Assembly: GCF_964059165.1 (NCBI RefSeq)
Contig: NZ_OZ060413.1
Span: forward strand, 310,001 to 374,000
Direction: 5' to 3'
Origin: Buchnera aphidicola (Cavariella theobaldi)
Lineage (GTDB): Bacteria; Pseudomonadota; Gammaproteobacteria; Enterobacterales; Enterobacteriaceae
DNA: 64,000 nt
The position numbers and the translations under genes were made by a program. Positions 54,419 to 64,000 of the stretch are shown here, piece by piece. Under the pieces are notes generated by a model, which searched no databases, was not told the origin of the DNA, and saw only the letters and a list, made by a program, of their open reading frames with translations. The number at the start of each line of letters is the position of its first letter. The stretch's first letter is position 1.

Positions 54419-56518
54419 ATGAACGATTTATTTATAAGCACAATTTTTGGATGCGAAGATTTATTAGAAAAAGAACTAAATATTTTAGGGGCTACAAATT
54501 TAAAATTGATTAAAGGAGGTATATATTGCAGTGTAAATAAACATGTATTATATAACATCTTAATGTGGAGTAGAATTGCATCACGTGTTTTTTTATGTAT
54601 AAAAAATTTTTCTATCCAAAATTCTAATGATTTATATACCAATATTTATAATATTGAATGGAATACAATATTTCATCATAATGATACCTTTATGATTCGT
54701 TTTAAAGGAACGAATAATATTATTCGTAATACTTTATTTGGAACGTTTATCATTAAAGATGCTATTATGGACTATTTTTATAAAAAAGAATTCTTTAGAC
54801 CAATTGTAAACCGTGTTTCTGCCGATATCTGTATAACAGCATTTTTATTTAAAAATGTCGTTCATATTATGTTAAATCTTAGTGGAGATGCCTTACATCA
54901 AAGAGGATATTCTAAAATATCAAAAAATATCACTCCTATTAAAGAAAATCTAGGAATGGCAATAGTATTAAGATCGGGATGGAATTTTAAATCTCTCTTA
55001 ATTGATCCTATGTGTGGATCCGGAACTTTACTAATCGAAGCGGCGATGTTCTCTTCGGATAGAGCTCCTGGTTTAAAAAGAAAAAAATGGGGTTTTCAAA
55101 ATTGGAAAAACCATGATAAAAAAATATGGGAAAATACACAAAAAGAAGCATTATACAAATTTGAAATAGGTATTAAAACTTGTAAACAAATATTTTTAGG
55201 TTATGACTATAATAAAAATTGCATAAAAGAAGCTAAAATACATGCACTGAATGCAGGAGTAGATGGTATTATTCAATTTTCTCAAAAAAATATAAATGAT
55301 TTTAAAAATATTTTTGAAAAAAACCATAAAGGTACTATATTAAGCAATCCCCCATATGGAGAGAGACATAAGACAAAAAATCAAGTCGCTGCATTATATA
55401 TACAAATAGGATTTGTATCACAAAAACATTTTCACCAATGGAATATATCAATATTTAGTTCTTCTATATATTTATTAAATTTTATACAAATGCCATTTTA
55501 TAAAAAATTTTTTTATAAAAATGGACCGTTAAATTGTATACAAAGAAACTATATTGCTTCCTCTAGTTCTGATGATACATGTATAAATGAATATAAAAAT
55601 AGGTTAAATAAAAATTTCAAAAAATTTAAAAAATGGAAATTTTTGAATAATATAGATTGTTTCCGCGTATATAACGCTGATTTACCTAATTATAATATTA
55701 TAATAGATCTTTACAAAAACTGGATGGTTATTCAAGAGTATGAAGCTCCTAAAGAAATAAACCCTGAATATGCGCATAAGCGATTATGTCAATCTGTTTA
55801 TTATGCTAAAAAAATATTATCCATTCCAATAAATAATATAATATTAAAATTAAGAAAAAAACAAAAAAAAGGAAAACAATATGAGAAATTTCATCATAAT
55901 AATAATTTTTTTGAAATTCAAGAGTATAATTTAAAATTTTTAGTAAATTTAACAGATTATTTAGACACAGGTATATTTTTTGATAAAAGACTAATTAGAA
56001 AACTAATAACAAATATTTCTTATGGAAAAGATTTTTTAAATCTTTTTTCTTACACAGGTACTGCCAGTGTAGCTGCTGCATCAGGAGGAGCGAGAAGTAC
56101 AACTACCATAGATATCTCTAAAACATATATAAAATGGTCAATGAAAAATATGTCAATCAATCATTTTACAAGTAACAATCATATTTTTATACAACAAGAT
56201 TGTTTAGATTGGTTGAAAATTAGTAATAAAAAATTTGACCTAATTTTTGTAAATCCCCCTACATTTTCTAATTCAAAAAAAATGAAAAAATTTTTTTATT
56301 TAAAAAAAGATTATCTTATATTAATGATACATTTAAAAAAAATTTTAAAAAATGATGGAAAAATTATTTTTTCTAGTTCAACGCATAATTTTGATATTAA
56401 TATAAAACATTTAAATGCTATTAAATTATATGCAAAAAATATTACTAAAAAAATAACACCACAAGATATGATAAAGAATATACATGTACATCATTCTTGG
56501 TTAATTACACATATATAA
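54419..56518 (+). CDS. rlmL: Bifunctional 23S rRNA methyltransferase RlmKL
   Basis: A fusion of two methylases that modify 23S rRNA: N2-methyl-G2445 (N-terminal RlmL) and N7-methyl-G2069 (C-terminal RlmK). It is 699 aa (E. coli 702). An N-terminal THUMP domain (residues ~1-150) is followed by the first methylase with DPMCGSGTLLIEAAM and SNPPYGER. The second methylase, beginning near residue 480, has FLNLFSYTGTASVAAASGGA and FVNPPTFSNSKKM. Both catalytic NPP motifs are present. It follows pyrD after 91 bp and precedes uup after 19 bp, as in E. coli. Confidence 0.96.
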   Translation: MNDLFISTIFGCEDLLEKELNILGATNLKLIKGGIYCSVNKHVLYNILMWSRIASRVFLCIKNFSIQNSNDLYTNIYNIEWNTIFHHNDTFMIRFKGTNNIIRNTLFGTFIIKDAIMDYFYKKEFFRPIVNRVSADICITAFLFKNVVHIMLNLSGDALHQRGYSKISKNITPIKENLGMAIVLRSGWNFKSLLIDPMCGSGTLLIEAAMFSSDRAPGLKRKKWGFQNWKNHDKKIWENTQKEALYKFEIGIKTCKQIFLGYDYNKNCIKEAKIHALNAGVDGIIQFSQKNINDFKNIFEKNHKGTILSNPPYGERHKTKNQVAALYIQIGFVSQKHFHQWNISIFSSSIYLLNFIQMPFYKKFFYKNGPLNCIQRNYIASSSSDDTCINEYKNRLNKNFKKFKKWKFLNNIDCFRVYNADLPNYNIIIDLYKNWMVIQEYEAPKEINPEYAHKRLCQSVYYAKKILSIPINNIILKLRKKQKKGKQYEKFHHNNNFFEIQEYNLKFLVNLTDYLDTGIFFDKRLIRKLITNISYGKDFLNLFSYTGTASVAAASGGARSTTTIDISKTYIKWSMKNMSINHFTSNNHIFIQQDCLDWLKISNKKFDLIFVNPPTFSNSKKMKKFFYLKKDYLILMIHLKKILKNDGKIIFSSSTHNFDINIKHLNAIKLYAKNITKKITPQDMIKNIHVHHSWLITHI

Positions 56519-56537
56519 TAATAAAAGGATAAAAATA

Positions 56538-58367
56538 ATGTCTCTTATTCAAATGAAAAACGCTTATCTATCTTTTGGTACTCTAGAAATATTAAATAAT
56601 GCTACACTTTATATTAATGAAAATGAAAAAATTTGCTTGATTGGAAAAAATGGAGCAGGAAAATCTACTTTATTAAATATCATCAAAAAAAAACAAGATC
56701 TAGATCGAGGTGATGTATTATATAAAAAAGATATTCAAATAGCATTTTTACAACAAAAACATTTTAATTATAGCAATATTTCCGTATATAATTTTATTAT
56801 CAATCAATTGAAAAAAAAAATAAAAAATAATTTGCCAGAGAATTTACATGATAATCCAATAAAATTAAACATTGATCATATTGTTCAAATCGAAAAGATA
56901 ATTAATACAATAAAAATTGAAAAAAATACTCTTCTTTCATCTTTATCTGGAGGATTGTTAAGAAAAGTAATTATTGCCGGCACCTTGGTACAAGAACCTG
57001 ATATACTCTTATTGGATGAACCTACAAATCATTTAGATATCGAAACAATTCAATGGCTTGAAAAATTTTTAAAAAATTTTTCTGGCAGCGTACTATTTGT
57101 GTCACACGATCGATCTTTTATTCAAAATGTTTCTACTCGAATTATTGATCTTGATCGCGGAAAATTAATCTCTTGGCCAGGAAACTATAAAAATTTTTTA
57201 ATATTAAAAAAAGAAAGTAATCGTATTGAAACAATTCATAAAAAATTGTTTGATCATAATTTAGATATTGAAGAGAAATGGATTAAAAAAGGTATAAAAG
57301 CTCGATGCACACGGAATGAAGGTAGAATAAAAAAAATAAAAATACTAAGAGAAACTCAGGCTAACTATAAAAAAATAGAAAATATAAAAAATATTAATAT
57401 TAACCAAATACATACTTACATAGGAAAAATTATTTTTAAATTAAAAAAAATCAATATCATCATCAATAATAAAACTATTATTAGAGATTTTTCTGAAACT
57501 ATACAGAATGGTGATAAAATTGGATTAATTGGAAATAATGGATGTGGTAAAAGTACTTTAATAAAAGTTATATTAGGGCAAATACAACCTAATAACGGAC
57601 AGATATATAAAACACCAGGAACAAATATTGCATACTTTGATCAAAATAGAGCAACATTAAATCCGAATAAATCAATTTTAGATAATATCGATTGTGGGCA
57701 AGAAAAAATTACTTTAAATGGAAAAGAACAATATTTAATAGGATACTTAAAAAAATTTTTGTTTCAACCAAATAAATTAAACATTTTAATAAAAACTTTA
57801 TCAGGTGGTGAATGTAATAGATTGTTACTAGCACGACTTTTCCTAAAACCAAGTAATGTTTTAATTCTAGATGAACCGACTAATGACTTAGATTTAGATA
57901 CATTAGAGCTATTAGAAAAAATAATTATTGACTATACCGGAACAGTTATAATTGTTAGTCATGATAGAAAATTTATTAAAAATACAGTCAATAAATATTG
58001 GGTTTTTAGGGAAAACGGAAATATTAGTTCTTATCTTGACAATTATAAATTTTTTAAAAAAGACAATAAACACATTAATATCAGTAAAAAAAATAAAGAA
58101 AAAAAACTTTCTAAAAATACTAACAAAAAAAATAAATATAATATAATACACCATAAAAAAAATAAAAAAGATATTAATCTTATCTTGCATGAAATAGAAA
58201 AGATAGAATTAAAAATTAAAACATTACAAAATCAATTAAATCAACCAAACTTTTTCAAAAAACCTATTGCAGAAAAACTTCCTATTCTAGAACAATTACA
58301 GAAATATGAAAAAAATCTACAAAAAAACATTAACAATTGGGAAAGTTTAGAAAAAAGTATTGGTTAA
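56538..58367 (+). CDS. uup: ABC-F ATPase Uup
   Basis: Soluble duplicated ATPase of the ABC-F group, linked in E. coli to DNA repair by affecting transposon excision and to ribosome or branched DNA function. It is 609 aa (E. coli 635). Two ATPase modules are visible: Walker A GKNGAGKST and GNNGCGKST, signatures LSGGLLRKV and LSGGECNRL, Walker B ILLLDEPTNHLD and VLILDEPTNDLD. A Lys-rich linker joins the first module to the second. The C-terminal coiled coil (from about residue 560) is shortened and Lys-rich. It probably shares a transcript with rlmL. Confidence 0.95.
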   Translation: MSLIQMKNAYLSFGTLEILNNATLYINENEKICLIGKNGAGKSTLLNIIKKKQDLDRGDVLYKKDIQIAFLQQKHFNYSNISVYNFIINQLKKKIKNNLPENLHDNPIKLNIDHIVQIEKIINTIKIEKNTLLSSLSGGLLRKVIIAGTLVQEPDILLLDEPTNHLDIETIQWLEKFLKNFSGSVLFVSHDRSFIQNVSTRIIDLDRGKLISWPGNYKNFLILKKESNRIETIHKKLFDHNLDIEEKWIKKGIKARCTRNEGRIKKIKILRETQANYKKIENIKNININQIHTYIGKIIFKLKKINIIINNKTIIRDFSETIQNGDKIGLIGNNGCGKSTLIKVILGQIQPNNGQIYKTPGTNIAYFDQNRATLNPNKSILDNIDCGQEKITLNGKEQYLIGYLKKFLFQPNKLNILIKTLSGGECNRLLLARLFLKPSNVLILDEPTNDLDLDTLELLEKIIIDYTGTVIIVSHDRKFIKNTVNKYWVFRENGNISSYLDNYKFFKKDNKHINISKKNKEKKLSKNTNKKNKYNIIHHKKNKKDINLILHEIEKIELKIKTLQNQLNQPNFFKKPIAEKLPILEQLQKYEKNLQKNINNWESLEKSIG

Positions 58368-58440
58368 AAATATTTTAATGATATAAACATTATTTTTAAA
58401 ATTTAAAATATATTTTCAAAAATTTTTAATAAAAATATAT

Positions 58441-59382
58441 TTATATTATTATTTTATTCATACATTGTATAGAACAACAATTAGAAAAACGAATACTACA
58501 CCTATGGCACTGAATAAAAAGACGATGACATTTATGATGTGCACAATTAGTATAAGTATCTTCTTTTCTATGACATTGTTGACATTTAGATATTACATCA
58601 TGAGAAATTTTCTCGCTCATACGATAATCAAAAACAAACATTTTTCCTTTAAAAAAAATTGGTAAATTATTTTTTTTAGCATGACTAACATAACCAATAA
58701 TACCCCCTTCTATATGATAAATGTTTTTAAAACCGTGAAATTTCATCCATGCTGTTGCTTTTTCACAACGAATGCCACCGGTACAATACATTATAATATT
58801 TTTATGTTTTGCATAATCTAACGATTTTATTATTAGCTGAAGTTGTTCACGAAAAGTGTTACTTTTGATATTAATCGCTCCCTCAAAGTGTCCTATTTTA
58901 TATTCATAATAATTTCGCATATCTACTAATATTGTGTTTGAATTTTTTATCATTGCATTCACTTCAGGAGCTTGTAGATATATACCGGTATCATAGGGAT
59001 CAAAAGTAGTATTCTTTATTCCATCTGCTACAATATTTTTTTTTATTTTAATAGACAGAACCCAAAATGATTGACCAATATCATTCAGCGCTTTATTAAT
59101 ACGTATATTTTTTAATGAACTATTAGAACTTTGTATTATTTTATTTACAATATCATAAAATTTTACAGGAATACTAATTTGTGCATTTATTCCTTCGTTT
59201 GCAATGTAAACTCTTCCTAAAACATGATATTTAAAAAATTTTTTATAAATATTATCACGATATTTTTGTATATTTACAATATTAAAGTACTTATAAAAAG
59301 AAATTGTAATACGAGGTTGTTGTGAAAATAAAAAACGTTTTTTTAATTCAGCTTTAGAGATACGATTATGCAAAATTAACAT
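58441..59382 (-). CDS. trhO: tRNA uridine(34) hydroxylase TrhO
   Basis: Rhodanese-type enzyme (YceA) that makes 5-hydroxyuridine at tRNA wobble position 34 with oxygen. It is 313 aa (E. coli 350). An N-terminal acylphosphatase-like domain (TISFYKYFNIVN to GRVYIANEGINAQISIP) is followed by the rhodanese domain with VDMRNYYEYKIGHFEGAINI and the catalytic cysteine in MYCTGGIRCEKA. A C-terminal cysteine cluster (CQQCHRK…CAHHKC…CHRC…CC) remains. The charged tail that follows it in E. coli is missing, which accounts for the length difference. It converges with uup and is 85 bp downstream of valS. Confidence 0.94.
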   Translation of the reverse strand: MLILHNRISKAELKKRFLFSQQPRITISFYKYFNIVNIQKYRDNIYKKFFKYHVLGRVYIANEGINAQISIPVKFYDIVNKIIQSSNSSLKNIRINKALNDIGQSFWVLSIKIKKNIVADGIKNTTFDPYDTGIYLQAPEVNAMIKNSNTILVDMRNYYEYKIGHFEGAINIKSNTFREQLQLIIKSLDYAKHKNIIMYCTGGIRCEKATAWMKFHGFKNIYHIEGGIIGYVSHAKKNNLPIFFKGKMFVFDYRMSEKISHDVISKCQQCHRKEDTYTNCAHHKCHRLFIQCHRCSIRFSNCCSIQCMNKIII

Positions 59383-59467
59383 TTTAATATATGCCTATAA
59401 TTAATTGTATTTAAATATATTAGTATTTTTAAAAATTAGATTATATAAAGCATTTTATAAAAAATAT

Positions 59468-62347
59468 TTATTTTCTATGTTTCTGAGAAGCATAAATAAA
59501 TTTTTTTATATGACAAGACAATTTTTGATATATTTTTTTAAGTCGTATAAAATTTTCTTTTTCTTTTTCTATAATACTTTTCGGTGCATTCTGTAAAAAT
59601 TTTTCATTTATTATTTTTTTTTGACTTTTTTGCATATATATTTCTATTTTAGATATCTCTTTTTTTAAACGTTTTAATTCTAAATTAATATCTATAACTT
59701 GTAATATAGGTACAATTAATTCTACTCCATCAATAATTTTTTTAATTGATAAAGGATCATTATGTTTTTTATCTAAAATATCTATGCTTTTTATATAAAC
59801 AATTTTTTTTAAAAATAACATGTTCTCTTCAATAATAATTTTTTTTTCATATGAAATATTATACACTAATAAAGGTAACAATTTTGATGAACTAATATTC
59901 ATAGTATTCCGAATATTTCTGAGAAAAATAATTATTTTTTTAATCCAACAAACACTATATAAAACTTTTAAATCTAACAATTTTGGTTCATATTGTGGAA
60001 AAGATTGTAACATAATTGTATTATTTTTAATTTTTTTAATTATTTTTATATTTTGCCAAATTGTTTCTGTGATAAACGGAATTATGGGATGAGCTAATCT
60101 TAATAAAGATTCTAATATATATACTAGCATATTTTTAGTGGTGTTAATTTCTAAAGATGTGCCATTTTGAATAATTATTTTAGAAAACTCTAAATACCAA
60201 TCACAAAAAGTATTCCAAATAAAATCATACAAAGTATTAGCCGCTATATCAAAACGATAAGTATCTATAGATTCTCGATAAAGTTTTACTGTATTATTAA
60301 ATTCTACTAACACCCACCGATTAAATAATAAAATATTTTTTTTTATGCATATATTACAAAAATCATGATTCTTGGTATGCATTAAAACAAAACGACTAGC
60401 ATTCCAGAGTTTATTACAAAAATTACGATATCCTTTTAACCTATTCATATCCCAATGTATATCGCGCGTATTAGATGCTAATGCTGCAAATGTAAATCGT
60501 AATGCATCTGTACCAGTTGATTCAATACCGGTAGGGAATTTTTTTATTGTATCTTTGCGTATCATATTAATGATATTGGGTTGAATTAAATTTTTAGTTC
60601 TTTTAGCAATTAATTCTGATAAAGAAATTCCATCTATCATATCTATTGGATCAATAACATTGCCTTTAGATTTAGACATTTTTTGACCTTTTTCATCACG
60701 AATTAATCCTGTTATATAAACAGTTTTAAATGGTACTTGTGGCTTCCCTTGTGCATCTTTCATAAAATACATAGTTAACATGATCATACGAGAAATCCAA
60801 AAAAAAATAATATCAAAACCGCTGATTAATACATTTGTAGAATGAAATGTTTTTAATAATTTATTTTTTTTAGGCCATCCTAAACTAGAAAATGTCCATA
60901 ATGCTGAAGAAAACCATGTATCTAATACATCTTTTTCTTGTGTTAAAATAATCTCATTGGATAATTTATTTTTTTTTCGTATTTCTTTTTCATTTCTTCC
61001 AACATAAATATTTTTTTTATTATCATACCAAATAGGAATACGGTGCCCCCACCATAACTGCCTTGAAATACACCAATCCTCAATATTATTCATCCAAGAA
61101 AAATACATTCTTGTATATTGTTTTGGTATAAATTGTATTTCTTTATTTTTTACTGCATTAATAGCATTTTTTGATAATTCTGATGTTTTTAAATACCATT
61201 GATTAGTTAACATTGGAATAATTATAACTCCACTACGATCACTATAAGGAATTACAATATCAGATTCTTCTATTTTAACTAAACAACCAATTTTTTTTAT
61301 TTCTTCAATAACTTTGTCTCTAGCAGATAAAATATCTAAATCTTGAAAATCTAAAGGAATAAAAGAATCATAAATATTCGATTTTATACCCTGATAATCA
61401 TAAATATCAGATTGTTTTTTAATTTTTCCATCAAAAGTAAAAATATTAATCATAGGTAATTTATGACGATAACCTACTTGATAATCATGAAAATCATGAG
61501 CAGGAGTAATTTTTACACAACCAGTACCTTTATCTAAAATTGCATGTTTATCAGAAATTATAGGAATAATACGATTAATTAAAGGTACAATAACATATTG
61601 ACCGATTAAATGATTATGATGATGATCATTTGGATTTATAGCTATAGCTGTGTCACCGAATAAAGTTTCTGGTCGTGTTGTCGCTACTACTAAATTTTTT
61701 ATATTATTATCCACAAGAGAATTTTTATAAATAATCGAGTAAGAAATAAACCATTTTTTTCCTTTAATTGTTTTATGTTCTACTTCTAAATCTGAAACAA
61801 CTGTTTCTAAATTCGAATCCCAATGTACTAATCTTTTTTTTTGGTAAATAAATTGATTGTTATATAAAATAATAAAAGCTTCTTTAACCGCTAGAGAAAT
61901 ATCTGGATCTAAAGTAAATTTTTCAAGATCCCAATCTACTGAATTTCCTAAACGACGCATCTGCTGTGTAATAAGAGTGCTAGATTCACTTTTCCATAAC
62001 CATATTTTTTTAATAAAATCATCTCTATTATAATCTTTTTTACTTTTTTTCTCTTCTAATTTTATTTTACGTTCAACTAAGATTTGAGTTGCTATTCCAG
62101 CATGATCTGTACCTACTTGCCATAACGTGTTTTTCCCTTGCATTCTATTATAACGAATCAGTATATCCATAAGAGTTTGTTGAAAAGCATGACCCATATG
62201 CAAGCTTCCCGTAATATTAGGAGGTGGCATCATAATACAAAAACTCTCTTTTTCTAAATTATTATTGGGTTTGAAATATCCATTTTTTTCCCAAAGATCA
62301 TATAATGATCTTTCAATCAATTGAGGATTATAAATTTTTTCCATCAT
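59468..62347 (-). CDS. valS: Valyl-tRNA synthetase
   Basis: Class Ia synthetase that charges tRNA-Val and edits mischarged threonine. It is 959 aa (E. coli 951). The HIGH motif appears as HMGH in GSLHMGHAFQQT and the KMSKS motif in GQKMSKSKGNV. Between them lie the editing domain (VVATTRPETLFGDTAIAI, GTGCVKITPAHDFHDYQ) and the zinc-free connective part with WCISRQLWWGHRIP. The C-terminal coiled coil is present (LKRLKKEISKIEIYMQKSQKK). ATG at 62347 and 62344 are both possible starts; E. coli aligns with the second. It is 64 bp downstream of pepA, as in E. coli apart from the lost holC. Confidence 0.97.
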   Translation of the reverse strand: MMEKIYNPQLIERSLYDLWEKNGYFKPNNNLEKESFCIMMPPPNITGSLHMGHAFQQTLMDILIRYNRMQGKNTLWQVGTDHAGIATQILVERKIKLEEKKSKKDYNRDDFIKKIWLWKSESSTLITQQMRRLGNSVDWDLEKFTLDPDISLAVKEAFIILYNNQFIYQKKRLVHWDSNLETVVSDLEVEHKTIKGKKWFISYSIIYKNSLVDNNIKNLVVATTRPETLFGDTAIAINPNDHHHNHLIGQYVIVPLINRIIPIISDKHAILDKGTGCVKITPAHDFHDYQVGYRHKLPMINIFTFDGKIKKQSDIYDYQGIKSNIYDSFIPLDFQDLDILSARDKVIEEIKKIGCLVKIEESDIVIPYSDRSGVIIIPMLTNQWYLKTSELSKNAINAVKNKEIQFIPKQYTRMYFSWMNNIEDWCISRQLWWGHRIPIWYDNKKNIYVGRNEKEIRKKNKLSNEIILTQEKDVLDTWFSSALWTFSSLGWPKKNKLLKTFHSTNVLISGFDIIFFWISRMIMLTMYFMKDAQGKPQVPFKTVYITGLIRDEKGQKMSKSKGNVIDPIDMIDGISLSELIAKRTKNLIQPNIINMIRKDTIKKFPTGIESTGTDALRFTFAALASNTRDIHWDMNRLKGYRNFCNKLWNASRFVLMHTKNHDFCNICIKKNILLFNRWVLVEFNNTVKLYRESIDTYRFDIAANTLYDFIWNTFCDWYLEFSKIIIQNGTSLEINTTKNMLVYILESLLRLAHPIIPFITETIWQNIKIIKKIKNNTIMLQSFPQYEPKLLDLKVLYSVCWIKKIIIFLRNIRNTMNISSSKLLPLLVYNISYEKKIIIEENMLFLKKIVYIKSIDILDKKHNDPLSIKKIIDGVELIVPILQVIDINLELKRLKKEISKIEIYMQKSQKKIINEKFLQNAPKSIIEKEKENFIRLKKIYQKLSCHIKKFIYASQKHRK

Positions 62348-62411
62348 TTCTTACTGCGTTCTGTATGAAAGGCAATATTGCCAAATACTTAAAATATTAT
62401 TAATTAATATT

Positions 62412-63920
62412 TTAAAATTCATTGAATAATTTTGATTGATTTAACAAAAATTGACATAATAATTCCACTGGTCGACCTGTAGCTCCTGTTTTAATGCTAG
62501 ATCTCCAAGCAGTACCTGCAATATCTAAATGTGCCCACTGATATTTACCAATAAACTGTGAAAGAAAAAAAGCCGCAGTACTAGCGCCTGCCTCACTTTT
62601 ACCTATATTCGACAAATCCGCTATATTAGAAAATAACTCTTTTTTGTATTCTCTAAATAATGGTAATTGCCATATTTTGTCACTAGTTTGAACGGAAGCA
62701 TGGATTAATTGAGAAGATAACTCTTTATCGTTTGAAAATAAACCACTAGCATAACTACCTAATGCCACAACACATGCTCCTGTTAATGTTGCGATATCAA
62801 TAACAATATCTGGAGAAAATTTTGTAACATAAGTTAAAACATCACATAATACTAAACGACCTTCTGCATCAGTATTTAATATTTCTACTGTTTTGCCTGA
62901 CATTGTAGTTAATACATCTCCCGGTCTAAAAGCATTACCACCAGGCATATTTTCACAACCTGCTAATATTCCTATAATAGTTAAAGGTAATTTTAAATCA
63001 GCTGCCATAATCATCGACCCATAAACGGATGCAGCGCCACACATATCATATTTCATTTCGTGCATACGATATGATGGTTTGATGGATATACCACCAGAAT
63101 CAAATGTTACTCCTTTACCAATTAACGCAATAACTTTATTATTTTTTATTTGATTATTAGAATATTTGATTATAGACATTATTGGTTTATTTTTAGATCC
63201 ACGACTCACTGCAAGATAAGCATTCATACCTAATTTTTGCATATCTTTATCATTAATTAATTCAACCTCAATGTTATCGGTGTATTTTTGAGATAATCTT
63301 TGAGATTTTTTAGATAAATATAAAGGATTGCATATATTAGGTGGAAGATTACTTATATCTTTAGCAGCTCTTACACCTTTATCAATAGATAAAGCATGAT
63401 TCAAACCAAGTTCTGCTTTAATAAAATCACATTTATCTAATATATGTAAACATATTAATTCAAAATTTTCATTTCTTTCAATAAGACTATTTACCTTTTT
63501 AATATTATATAAAGATTCTGTTATGTTTTTTATAAATATTCTTACCATCCAATATATATTAATATTTTTAATATATAATTCAGAAAAACAATATAATATA
63601 TTTTTTATAGAATTTTTTTTCAGTATCTTTATGCTCTTTATTAATATTTTTTTAAAATTTTTTCTATTTAAATTCGATTTTTCACCGCAACCTACTAAAA
63701 GAATTCTTTTAGCAGAAATATTTGGTGTATTATATAATAAAAGTGTTTGTCCTATTTTTCCTGAAATATCGCCCAATTTTATTAATGAAAGAATATATCC
63801 ATTAGTACACTGATCTAAATATTTCGCCGAAATGCTTAGTTGATTTTGTTCAAATATACCCACTATAATGCAATCTACACATTGCGTATTTAATTGATAA
63901 TTATCTATTAAAAATTTCAT
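62412..63920 (-). CDS. pepA: Leucyl aminopeptidase PepA
   Basis: Cytosolic M17 aminopeptidase with two metal ions; in E. coli it is also a DNA-binding factor for Xer recombination and carAB control. It is 502 aa (E. coli 503). The N-terminal macro-like domain is diverged and Asn/Lys-rich. The C-terminal catalytic domain is well conserved: ALIGKGVTFDSGGISIKP, the signature NTDAEGRLVLCDVLTY with metal ligands and catalytic residues, and DIATLTGACVVALG. In E. coli holC stands between pepA and valS; here it is absent. The ATG at 63920 leaves 80 bp to the window edge, which may hold the promoter. Confidence 0.97.
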   Translation of the reverse strand: MKFLIDNYQLNTQCVDCIIVGIFEQNQLSISAKYLDQCTNGYILSLIKLGDISGKIGQTLLLYNTPNISAKRILLVGCGEKSNLNRKNFKKILIKSIKILKKNSIKNILYCFSELYIKNINIYWMVRIFIKNITESLYNIKKVNSLIERNENFELICLHILDKCDFIKAELGLNHALSIDKGVRAAKDISNLPPNICNPLYLSKKSQRLSQKYTDNIEVELINDKDMQKLGMNAYLAVSRGSKNKPIMSIIKYSNNQIKNNKVIALIGKGVTFDSGGISIKPSYRMHEMKYDMCGAASVYGSMIMAADLKLPLTIIGILAGCENMPGGNAFRPGDVLTTMSGKTVEILNTDAEGRLVLCDVLTYVTKFSPDIVIDIATLTGACVVALGSYASGLFSNDKELSSQLIHASVQTSDKIWQLPLFREYKKELFSNIADLSNIGKSEAGASTAAFFLSQFIGKYQWAHLDIAGTAWRSSIKTGATGRPVELLCQFLLNQSKLFNEF

Positions 63921-64000
63921 ATAATTTCTCTGTATAAATCTATCCTATCAATCTAAAAGTAAATAAAATAATTATGCATAATAAATATGATAATTTATCA

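Noticed and set aside
57912-58190. Minus-strand Phe/Ile-rich frame inside uup
   Set aside because: Mirror of the Lys/Asn-rich Uup C-terminus; hydrophobic composition is what antisense of AAA/AAT codons gives.
60372-60584. Plus-strand frame inside valS
   Set aside because: Antisense of a conserved valS segment (FCNKLWNASRFV region) and not a gene.
1-64000. CRISPR arrays, insertion sequences, prophage or toxin-antitoxin genes
   Set aside because: No regularly spaced repeats, transposase, integrase, phage structural protein or toxin-like small gene pair was found on either strand.

Overview
The window is a very AT-rich, gene-dense chromosome segment from an insect endosymbiont of the Buchnera aphidicola type. 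The case rests on three points. Proteins are close in sequence and length to those of Escherichia coli, but Lys/Asn/Ile-rich. Local gene order is E. coli-like with many intervening genes deleted. A hook-basal-body flagellar cluster is present without filament genes. I saw no insertion sequence, prophage, CRISPR array, rRNA or horizontally acquired island. The assignment is made from recognition of the proteins and gene order, not from a database search.

Layout. 1-7089 (minus): tpiA (cut by the window edge), rpsA, cmk, aroA, serC, serS. 7591-10907 (plus): trxB, infA, aspS. 10918-14817 (minus): znuB, znuC, a 913-bp gene-free gap, pykA. 15073-20850 (plus): zwf, htpX, cspC, yoaE, tsaB. 20998-22798 (minus): minE, minD, minC. 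23023-24501: rsmC and three tRNA genes (Leu, Cys, Ser). 24631-27349 (minus): ompA, murJ. 27567-28616: pyrC. 28648-29779 (minus): flgN, flgA. 30045-38546 (plus): flgB to flgK. 38638-41409 (minus): rne. 41793-49628 (plus): rluC, rpmF, fabD, fabG, acpP, tmk, holB, ycfH, ptsG, hinT. 50302-53069 (minus): asnS, pncB. 53314-58367 (plus): pyrD, rlmL, uup. 58441-63920 (minus): trhO, valS, pepA.

How the genes fit together. Most genes serve core functions: translation and tRNA/rRNA modification (rpsA, infA, serS, aspS, asnS, valS, tsaB, trhO, rsmC, rlmL, rluC, rpmF), central carbon and nucleotide metabolism (tpiA, pykA, zwf, ptsG, cmk, tmk, pyrC, pyrD, pncB), amino acid supply (aroA, serC), division and envelope (minCDE, murJ, ompA), and a flagellar rod, ring and hook set that in Buchnera is thought to work as an export apparatus rather than for swimming.

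Most notable observations. Two genes, flgA and fabD, are each broken by a -1 frameshift inside a run of exactly ten A residues, and in both one extra A restores a full-length protein. This is the pattern expected for rescue by RNA polymerase slippage on poly(A). Other points are gene-free gaps where E. coli order predicts ihfB, znuA/mepM and ompF, a HinT whose first HIT-motif histidine is tyrosine, a tRNA-Ser gene with an apparent A at the discriminator position, and several strong hairpins in spacers. I found no clearly novel multi-gene system.
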